Source: Enoplosus armatus
Taxonomy: Eukaryota; Chordata; Actinopteri; Centrarchiformes; Enoplosidae
DNA: 64,000 nucleotides
Direction of reading: 5' to 3'
Assembly (NCBI RefSeq): GCF_043641665.1
Contig: NC_092194.1
Location: forward strand, 744,001-808,000
The number at the start of each line of letters is the position of its first letter. Position 1 is the first letter of the stretch. The translations under genes were made by a program, and so were the position numbers. A model generated the notes under the pieces. The model was not told the origin of the DNA. It made no database searches and saw only the letters and a program-made list of their open reading frames with translations. Positions 27,639 to 38,500 of the stretch are shown piece after piece.

Positions 27639-30600
27639 ACCTCCACTCTTTCTTTCCTTCCATCTCCAGTGTGATCCGCCCATTAAGGTCAATGACCTTT
27701 TCCGGGACATACAGGATGGACACATCCTCATGGCCCTGCTGGAGGAGCTCTCCGGCTGCAAGCTGGTCAGACTCTCACGCTTTGTTTTTAGTGCCAGACA
27801 GTGTTATGTATGGTAATCACTTTGACAGTACTGGTAGTGAGAGGAGTTAGCAGTTTTTTTTATACAATTCACTAATACATTTCTCGTTCTAAATGATCTT
27901 CCAGCTTCATGGTTTCAAGAAGTCCTCCCATCGTATTTTCAGACTCAACAACATCGCCAAGGTCCTGTCTTTCCTGGAGGAGAGAAACGTGAGTACCACA
28001 ACAGGTAGCATGAAGCTACCTACTACTTGTTGATTGGCTGAACTGTTAACATAGGCCTGGGCGATATATATACCGTTCAATCTTTTTTCTCCTGGTCTCT
28101 ATTGAAACAAACAAGAATTATTAATAATTATCGATGTCGACTGAAATTAAACCTTTTTATCATGATCACCTAGCCCTGTGTTAACGCATACATACGTGTG
28201 TCCTCAGGTAAAGCTGGTCAGTATTGATGCAGCTGATGTTGCCGATGGAAACTCCTCCATCATCCTGGGACTCATCTGGAACATCATCCTTTTCTTCCAG
28301 GTAATCTCATCTTCTCTGCCAATTTCGTTTTATCCACCCTCTCATTTAATACCTCTTCATCCACTCTCATCTGCACTTTGAATTCCCGTCTCCCCTCCCT
28401 TCCTTGGCTTCTCTTTTCACTCAAAATGAGGTCAAGCGTAAGTATAAAGTATCTACTTCACAGCCTGTGGACTTTCCATTCACAAAAGCCCATCAAAGTG
28501 CAGCTCGCCGGGTAGTTTATGTAATCCACCCTGCGGTTCAATGCTTTGGACAGACACCATTAAGAAACAATTATCTCTGCAGTTCACGCAGACTGCCCCT
28601 CTCATTCACTGCCAGGTCTGAGCTGGGATGAATGGTAATAATGAGCAAAACACACTGAGCTTCTTTGATGGCCTTTGACAGAGGTTTGCTCCTGAAACTG
28701 CTCAGAGGAACTGATGATTAACTTCACCAGTAATAGCTACTGTAAGCTTCAGTTAACCCCGACAATTCAGCTGTTTCCCGAGTTCGGCCACTGACTCTCT
28801 CAGCTTCAAAAGTGATCGTTGGTTTTGCCCATTAATACCAAAGAATGAGAACATGTTCACTGATAAATGCGGAGTTGCTAATGATATCGTACTTTGACCA
28901 AGAAAGTTCATTCTTGACCTTGGAAAGAGTAGTTTGACAAAATTGTTTGTTTACTATTAACTGTTAACTTACTTGCTTTCATTTTTATTTCATCTTTCTT
29001 TCTTTTTTATGCATTTTCCATGGCACCTGCGTGTATATTCTGTTCCACGCCAGTATCCAAAAAAGCCTACTAAAGAGGCGGGCACGCCACAAAGTGACAT
29101 TCGCTCCTCCATGTCGAAAGCTTGGTGAATTACTGTAGCTGGCAAGCTAACACACTAGCCGGCCCGGCTGGACTTCATTTAGGGTCCTAGTGGCCTGGGG
29201 AGTAGAAATTCCTCAGTATTTGAGGGTATACCTGGAATCTCAAGTGTTTGAGATGCAGAGTGAGGTGTTTAATCCCTTGAGTTTTGTGTCGAATCTGGAA
29301 GGAACTATGGTGTTAAATGCTGAACTGTAGTCAATGAACAGCAATCTCACATAGCCTCGTTTCTTGTCCAGGTGAGACAGGGTGGTGTGGAGGATGTGTG
29401 CCATGGTGTCTTCCGTTGATCTGTTTGGATGGTAGGCAAACTATAGTGGGTCCAGTGTGCTAGGTAGTGAGGAGCAGATGTAATCCCTGTCCAGCCTGTC
29501 ATTCGGACAGGACTGGTCTGGTTTTCTTGGTGGACTTCTGGGTATGACGGACTGAGCCAGGGAGAGGTTGAATATCATTAGGGTTGGGGACAGAACACCG
29601 GAACTAGTTGGTCAGCACATAGTCTGAGGAACCGCCCACTGATACCGTCTGGTCTTGCTGCTTTCTTGGTGAACGTTTGAAGGCCCTCCCGACATCATGC
29701 TCAGAAGGGATCTCACACATCATTCACTTGGTGTGTAAGACATTGCGTGATAGCACACATGAAAAATAACATAATTTTGGCCAGCTGGCTTGCAATACAC
29801 ATCCCAAGTTTATTATGCAGGCTTTTGAATTCTAAATTTGTAGTCTTTAAGTCTTGGCACCATCAAGGGCTATTTTCTCTGACTTTAGAAAAGCTCCTCT
29901 GGAGCCTCAGAATACATTACACAACGGTTTTCACATGCTGAGTGGGACTGACCATGATGAGTAAACTGATCTTTAAGTGTAATATTTTTGTTCTCTGAGG
30001 TCTAACAACATATTCCGCACTGGACAGATCCGCTGAGTGTTTTAAGAGCATTACTGACCTGTTTGTTGTCTTTTCACAGATTTTTTAGCCAGAACAGATT
30101 CTGCCTTATACCTGGGATAGTTTCTGTCCAGTCGGTCTTACACTCTGTTGAAAGTAACCCACTAAGCAGTTCTTGGGTTGCTGATAACTTCTAATTATTA
30201 ATATTCAGCAAATTGTATGTTCGTGTGTCAGCATAAAACACTTGGGTAAGTCTGCTGGAGAGATGAATTTGATACCCAACAACTGAACTGACTGGTAAAA
30301 CAGTCGAATATAATCAAGGGGAATATAATCCAACTCTCTGTCTCCTTCCAGATTAAGGAGCTTACAGGGAACATCAGGAGCCAGTTCCCCTCCTCCTCCA
30401 GTCTGTCGTCCATCCCCACTAGCTCAGACTCTGACACGTCCTACTGCAGCACGCCATCAGACGAGAGACAGTCGGCGTCCATGGCCATGCGAGAGCACAG
30501 CAAGGCCATCAAGAAACTGCTGCAGTGGGTACAGAAGCGGACACGCAAGTGAGTGTGGTCTGCCATTTTCAATAAAGATTGATTCATGAAATCTTAGAAG

Positions 30601-33600
30601 TCTGAGCATGCGCTGCCTCACCAGAACAGTAAGAAGGGACAAGCAATAATTTACTGGCTCCATTGGTGTAAAACTTTTTGTTTGATGGTGGTTCTGGACT
30701 GACCCTGACCATATGTCCTGTCATAGGTATGGTGTGGCAGCGCACGACTTTGGGAAGAGCTGGACGAGTGGTCTGGCCTTCCTGGCGGTCATTAAGTCCA
30801 TTGACCCCAGCCTGGTGGACATGAGGAAGGCACTGCTTAGGACCGCCAGGGAGAATCTGGAGGATGCCTTCAGGATAGCCCACTACAGCCTGGGTATCCC
30901 ACGCCTACTGGAGCCTGAAGGTAACAAGACCAGTATTTCCACCACAGCAACAACAAAAAAAATCACTAAAGAAAACAACATTCCACCATCAATATGATCC
31001 ACTTCCTTAATACATAGCGCTTTTGTTTGACCAGCATTGGTCCTGCCCTCGGTTTTATGGGCACTAGTTGGGCACAGATAACACAAATTAGAGTAAAATA
31101 ATTAGCTTAACCAGGCCATTCCAGCCCAGTTATACAGCCCATTTGCGTGTGTGCCACGAAAACTAGGTAGCAGAGTAAGCAGCCCAAGATTGGTAGTCTC
31201 AATGCATGGAAACAGCCTTATAGTGATTCCCTTCTTGTGCTTCTATGTAAAACCAGGATGAGGTAGTAATCAAGTCTGCTAAAACACCCAATGCTAGCTA
31301 AGTGTCATAGCTTCCTGCATATTGCTGCACAGTGTTTCTTTGAGATGCAACTTGCAGTCCAGGTAGCTTCTAACTAACTTGCCAGAATATGCTGTGGTTT
31401 GTATTCATAGCAAAAAAATATATATATAATTGCCATTGCCATTGTCATAGCAAAAAAGTCTCCCAGTCACTATTTTCCACTGGAATTTTATGGCTATATT
31501 ATGTTTTTTCCCCTCTTAAACATTAAAAATGAAAAAATCTGTTGAAATGAGCTTAGTGGTATTTGCTTGCCATGCATGAGCAATGCTGCCCCACTTAACA
31601 CCGTAACATTGATGGCTTCATTGATCCATGACAAGGCCATTCGAGCTGCAGTGCTTGTCCAATATTTGGCGTTTGGTACGCAAGAGGCGGTGAAGCCCCT
31701 CACCAGCAGCTGCGTAGATTGCACCATGATTTTAATTTCATAATTTATTTGGGTTGACATATAAAATAGGCAGTCATTAAGAAAATGACTAGACGTTAGG
31801 TTGCGACTTTCATTCAATTCCTGTTTGCTCACAGGTCGTATGTACTGGATCTTCATACTGTTAGCGGTTGGTATGGGCGACAGACATAATAGAGTGCAAG
31901 TCGTAGCTGTTAGGAGGTAGCCTAATTTCCATGGTAGTGTTTATGTAAAATGCTGTCGTGGTGATTGTTCTTTATCTGCCCAGATGTAACTATCAACAGA
32001 CCAGATGAGCAATCCATCATAACGTATGTGTCACAGTTCCTAGAGCACTTCCCTGGGATAGAGGAGGTAAGAATCCCTTCTTCTACAGTGCATGGATGAT
32101 GTTATATCAGAAATTTGACAAAAAAACCCCAGCTAATTTCTGAATGTGATTTCTGCCAACTTTGTTTCTTTCTCAGCCGGAGGAAGCCTGCCAGCTGATT
32201 GAACGAAGTGTTTCTATGTGCCGACTCAACTTCCGTGAAAGTAACTTCGAACACATGAGGAATGGTGCTCATCGAAGCAGAGTGAGGGAGAGGTCTTACA
32301 TGTTCCAGAGGGACTGTGCCCAACCCCCACCCAAAATCTTAATTTCCTCTGTGTCAGAGGACAGGAGCGCCATGTCACCCCCCTTCAGGCCTGCTGCAAC
32401 TCGCTCGTGGTCCAGTGAAGACTTCTTAGCAGATTCCCCCCATATGGAAGACATCTCCAGCAGTGTGGTTGAAGAGCCCAAGGAACCTACCAGTGAGGTC
32501 TTAACCAACTCAACCTCCAACTCCCCACAACTGTCTTACACTCACTCGCCCATTGGGTCATCAGCACAGGAGTCTGTAAACACTGAGTCGGTAATTGGTG
32601 ATTCAGCAATAAGCTCACCGGACTCCTGGCTGGAGAGCGAGTTTGGGGTGATGCCAGGGAAGTTTTGTGAAAGCCAAAGTGACAGTTCTTTGTGTGACAG
32701 TGGAACAGCCTGGGATGTGTACCGTGCCACCCCAGTGGAGGTCACTACTCTTGATGAAGGATTTGTGCCATCCATTGAGGATAGAGCGCCTGATGAGCAG
32801 TTGATTACCGAGTCATTTATCGATGAAGGGATTTACTCGCTGAGCTCATTGGAGAGCACCCAGGAGAGAATCCAAGGGCATTCTGAGAAAAGGGAAGCAG
32901 ATGTAGTGAAAGAGAAAGAGGCAGAGAAAGAGAACCACAACCAGGACATTCCACTAGAACAGGTACCTGATCATAGTAAAGCTGATGTTACAAAAGAAGT
33001 AGACTCTAAACAGATGGATACAAGTCTACTTCAAAAAGGCGAAGTACCCAGAGAGCAAGAACCTTCTTTTGAGCCGTGTGATGCAGAAGTACTGGCCAAC
33101 TCTGGTGTTGAAGATCTCCTTGACGCTGAGCAAACTAACCAGTCCCAACTCTGCTCCAACACTGAACTACCACCCCCTGACCATTTTGAAGAACTCATGA
33201 AGCAAACCAGTGTTGAAGAGAGTACTTACGGAGAACCAAAATGTTTAAAGAAAGCAGTGGACTTTGTCGGGGAAGCACAGGACCGTGAAGGACAAATAAG
33301 TCAGAATGAGAGACATAACTCTGAGGAGGTTGAAGTGGAAACTGAATGTCAGAAAACAGATTCTCCTTCAGAGGGGAAAAGAGGGGAGTCAAGAGAGGAG
33401 TCAGGGATTTTAAAGGAAAGTGACGAAGGGGTTGTAGAAACACAAGACAAAACAAGTGAAGGAATTCTACAAGACTACCTAGATCCTCAAGAAAGCTTTA
33501 GCTCAGAGACTTGTGGTGCTTTAGCAAACACACATCCAACCAACCAAGACAGAGCTTCAAAAACAAGTCTGGACCCAAGTACGGGCATAAATATTCCTCT

Positions 33601-35556
33601 GATCTCTATTTCCAGTGAGCCAGAAGAGCAGAACAAAGAGGGAACATGTGACCCAGAAAGACAAGATCATGCTGGAGATGATGAGGTACATCAGGTAGAG
33701 GCGATTGGTAGTAAGGGAACTGACACAGACGTCAACAGCCCTCAAAATCCAGATGAATTGAGTCGTGACTCCAATGACAATGATGGCAAAAACCCTATTG
33801 AGATTCCTTCCTGCCTGGTATCAGAAAATGTTACACCAACAGCTTTAGAACAAATAAGGGACATAGAAAGTGGGCATTTGGATGATGCAGATGAACATCA
33901 CATCATCACATCATCACATGCACACATATGTGGGCCAGTCACAACAGATAACTTGGAAATAAGTGAAACCAAACAGGAGCGGGAGTCTCCTCACTGCGCC
34001 TCTCAGACAGGGAACGCTGAGAAGGACTTGATTGCTAAGACGTCTTCTACAGATGCTAAGTCTCCACCTGTGAATACTGAGCAGGAAATACATTCAAATG
34101 ATCAACCTGATGGACACCAGGACAAACTGGGTGACACTTTGGACCCAGTCAACTTGAAACCGAGTTGTGTGACAGAGGTTTCATGTCGTGAACCAGGAAG
34201 CGTGTCCCGAGACATAGACTTTGATCAGAATTCTCCCGCAGATGATCTAGTTGGTGACCCTATCGAACCCATGGATCTGTTCTACCCCGACAAAGAGGAG
34301 CCCATGTTTACAGAGCCACTTGACACTGAAATGCAGAGTTGGCCTTCTGTTTTGAGTGTATCTGCTCTCCAGCCAGCGCCAGCTTCAGCGGCTGCGCCAG
34401 ATGACCAACCGCTCAACCTGCTGGGTGAAGACCTCAGGAATGGAGCGGATTCGATACAAGAAAATGACAAGGTAAACGTCAGTTTATTCAGCAGTGCCTC
34501 AGTACGAGCAGACCATTTCAGTTTCAAATGAGCTTGCACTTTTAAACGGATTTAAAGTATTTCAGTTTAGTTTCTATATTGTTTTGACCGTTTCTGGATG
34601 AGTTTTTATTGGCCATGGCTGTAGGCCTGGCAGTGTTGGTTGATCAGTCAGATGGTCAACCACTCTGGTCCAGTTTGGAATATCTATACAGTGTCAGATG
34701 GATTGTCATGACAATTTGTATATATATTAATGGTCCTCAGAGGATAAATCCCGATGACTTTTTTTTTTCTAGCACCACCATGAAGTCGACATTTTTGGTT
34801 TTGAGGGAATATCTCAAGAACTTTTGGATTAATTTCCATGAAATTTGGTACAGGTATTTAATGATATAATAAGTAATCCCCTGTATTTTCATGTAGCACC
34901 ATCATCTGGTCAAAACGGAAATTTGTCAGCACTTTGGACTATGACCAAATATGTGCGAAACTGATGACATTCCCATCAGTCTCAGCTACAAAGCGGAGAC
35001 TGGGGTCTCCATACTCGCCTGTACCTGCTAATGGTCAAATCTTTGCATGCAAACACGCTTAAACTTAGAATATGAGCGCGGTAAACTATACCTGTTAACG
35101 TCAGCACGTTATTGCTGCTGAATGATAAAATGAAATCAACACAATAGTCTTCTGGGTAGCTCTGCTGTATTTTCGTCTTCCAGCGTAAAACAAGTGGCAT
35201 CTTAGAAAACACTGCCTTCGGTCTGCCTGTGTGTTCATGTGTGAACATGATGCAACGTGACATTTCACACTTCCACAATATCTCACCTGACGACCAGATG
35301 ACCTGCTGACATTCGTCATCCACAGTCACGGCATTCTGTGTCGCTGATGCTTTTTGAAAGCTTGAGGCCAGTCACTGTTATGTACTCGTGCGAATGCTCA
35401 CTGTTATTGTGAATCATTTATTGGATGAGCTGGATATTCCCAGCTAAACCAACAGTGAACACTGCCTGAAAACTGACACAGTTATGAGCACTGGCAAGAT
35501 ATGATAATTCATGGGACAATTATCTGAACTCCTGTTTGAGACATTTGAGTCTAATG

Positions 35557-35592
<36 letters not shown>

Positions 35593-38500
35593 TACTGGAT
35601 TTAAATCCCATCATTCTCAGAAAATAAATATTCACAGTCATTAAAAATGTCATATTATTAATTTGGACAATTTGGAATTGTAAAAATGTTCTTAAATTGC
35701 GTTTTTGTTGCAATAAAATAGAGTTTAAAAGTAGAGATCATAAACAATAATATTTGGTTATATATATAATATAATATATAAGAATATAATATGTTTCTGC
35801 TTATTTTACCTAAAACAAGTCCTCAGTATGCTGCAAACAGTAGTGGTAGTATAATGTCTTGCTTTGGACCTAAGTGACTGACCCACTCACCATCACCATA
35901 CTTGCAGAACCCCGACTGTGGGACAAAAACATGCAAGGATTCCCCTGGGCTTTGACTCAGTCTTTCCCTCCTGCACATTACTAAGGTGCTAAAAGAGATC
36001 TCCCTTTTTGTGTCTCACTCTTATTAGGTGATCACTGAGACCAACCAGGAGACTGACGAAGCATCTGAATCCCAGGAACACTGTTTGTTGCCCGGGGAGA
36101 AGATGGAAGGCCTCTGGGGCGGTGGTCTCAGCGAGGCTGAGCAACAGAGCTCAGGCTCTGCCAGGGAGAAAAACATGGAGCCTGTGAGGTAGGCTTGCTA
36201 TTCTTAGTCAGCTCCCTGGTACACTGAGAAACATACTGGACCCTGGGGGAGGGGGGGGGGGGGGGCTGCTCTGACCTGGCCTCTCTCAGTTTGCTCAGAT
36301 ATTTCCTTAAATGTACCGAACAGAGTCGTCTATGTAGGCTGGTGGTAGGAATGAAGACAGGCCTAATGAGGGTTGGCAGAGGGAGAGGGGATGAGGGTTG
36401 CAGGCAATTAATACAAGAGAGTTGGATTCTGTTCATGTTCAGCTGTGGAATTAAAGTCATAATCCTTCAGACTTTCATATATCAGACCCCATTTTTGATA
36501 CCATTCATGCTGAGCTGTTGCTGCAATGTCTTTGCATTCTGTAATCGCCTCTGTACATAGCAGTTTTGATTGTTACTGGCAAAAATCTTTTTCTATGGAG
36601 TCAAATTTTGTACCTACAGAGACAATTGTGAATGCGTGAGGGCGCAGGCATGAATGTGGCCGACAACACTTGATGGCTTCACAGCACGCAATTGTATTTC
36701 TTACATTTGTGAGAACGAGGGTGAGACGATGCAAACTCTCAAAATGAAAATATATTTAACAAGATAATAAAAAATAAAAAAAACTGTGTCCTTACTGCGA
36801 AGAAGCCCAGTAAGCATGTTTCAAAACCCTCAATGTTGCTTTGAATTTTCTCCCTGCTTATAATTTGCTCCGCTCGTTCTTTTGATTTCTCTTCATTTAG
36901 GCTTCATTTACTTTTAAAGCAGGTAGACAACGCACAAATTGTGGTCCCATAGAGATTCAATTGGCACATCCCAAACACCAAACAAATATGACTGTAGAAT
37001 TTCACATCACCGAAATATACGGGCGAGGTTGCCATGGGGGTTGCTACGCGTGTCATTTCAAACAACGCCCCAGGACCTGTATTATCGGCACACACTTGCC
37101 GATACCACCAGTAACCACAGGTGTTGCCATCTCGACCAGGAATGAAATCTTAAAGCTGCTCTGATCAATATAAGAAATTCATGTGGAGGCCAAAACAACA
37201 GATTAAAGTAGCTGTAAATATTGAACTTTACGCAGGAGGTCCTTCTTCCTGCGTAGTTTTTCTTTAAACCTGGAGTTACGAGTTGCAGTAAAGGGGGTTT
37301 GTTTGGCCAAAGTAGCTTTTTAGTCTTAGTTTCGTAGATCTGAAAGTATTCAGAATGGCTTTCGCCGCTGTATTTCTGGACCTGCTCTCTCATGTTGAGA
37401 CCCAAACTAATGAGTCTCGTCTTTTTCAGGAGAGACACTAAAAGTTCCAGCAGGCAAGATGAAAGCCAGATCCCTCCAGTTCTCCGTCACAGAAAGGGGG
37501 CTTGCTTCACCGAGCCCGTGGTTGGTTTGACACTCCATTTCCTTCCCTATGGACATTATTACTATCCTCGGATGAACGTTCTCTCTGGTACTGTATGCTG
37601 ACAGTGTTTGCCTTGTGTTTCTTATTCCCACTCAACAGGACAACCGGACAGCCGTGACTGCAGCCACCAGAAAGGCTGACAAGGGTGACTCTGATTGGTA
37701 AGGGTTAGGGTTAGATTACATTATGTTTCAAGCTTTAAGTTTGCCCAAACTGTAAAACACTCCGAACTTACATCGAACCTTCACTTCACAGTGCCGGCAG
37801 AGGTTGTTTTACTTCAGGAAAGTTCACTGTAGTCGGTCCCTGTTGTTGTTTTCCGACGTGATCACGATCCACTTCATCCATGCGGGTCAGGGGGGTTTTT
37901 TTCTGACGGGAAGTGCTGAAGAAGCGTTCATTGGCTAAGCTCACTAGCGTTGTTACTGCTTCCCGTGGTGGATTCACAACAAAGGCCCGAAACTGCCTTC
38001 GTATTAAGACACATTTGTTATGAAATACACGCAGGACGTTTGTTTCAGGATCAACGGTAGAGGTACAAACGATCTTTAGCCCACCGCAGTGAAGGAAAGG
38101 TGATAGTATGTTGGCAAATACTAGTAAATACGACTGAATGTCATGCATAGAGGATCACCATGACGCCACAACTGAATGAGTGTATTTGAATATATACTGA
38201 CGTTGGTGTTTTACATACTGTAAATCAGGTGAAGGTGGCCACAATCAATGTTATATCCACGATAACGGCCCACAGCACCTAGACTAGTGGTTTTGGAAAT
38301 TGACAGCTCAACCAGTCTAGTCTTAGCAGTGACTGACGATCACTTGAAAGCAAGCATCTGGCAAGTATGTCTACTGCGGCGTCATAAGCTAAAATAAAAA
38401 TAGCAACGACGAAACGCTCGACGTGTTATCAACGCGCCGCCTTTGGTCGTTCGGTCACTCGCAGTTTTTCAACGATCCACGGTGGTTCGGGTGGTCTGGC

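Larger units (their letters stand above)
24149..27669 (+). other. clmn intron 2
   Basis: It contains a dispersed repeat at about 25060-25430, a G-quadruplex-type motif at 25629-25672, a repeat shared with 37045-37125, and a (CT)n tract before exon 3. No other gene is seen. Confidence 0.8.

Noticed and set aside
28908..28930. TCATTCTTGACCTTGGAAA shared with 41628-41646
   Set aside because: Only 19 bases match and the flanks do not, so a repeat family is not supported.
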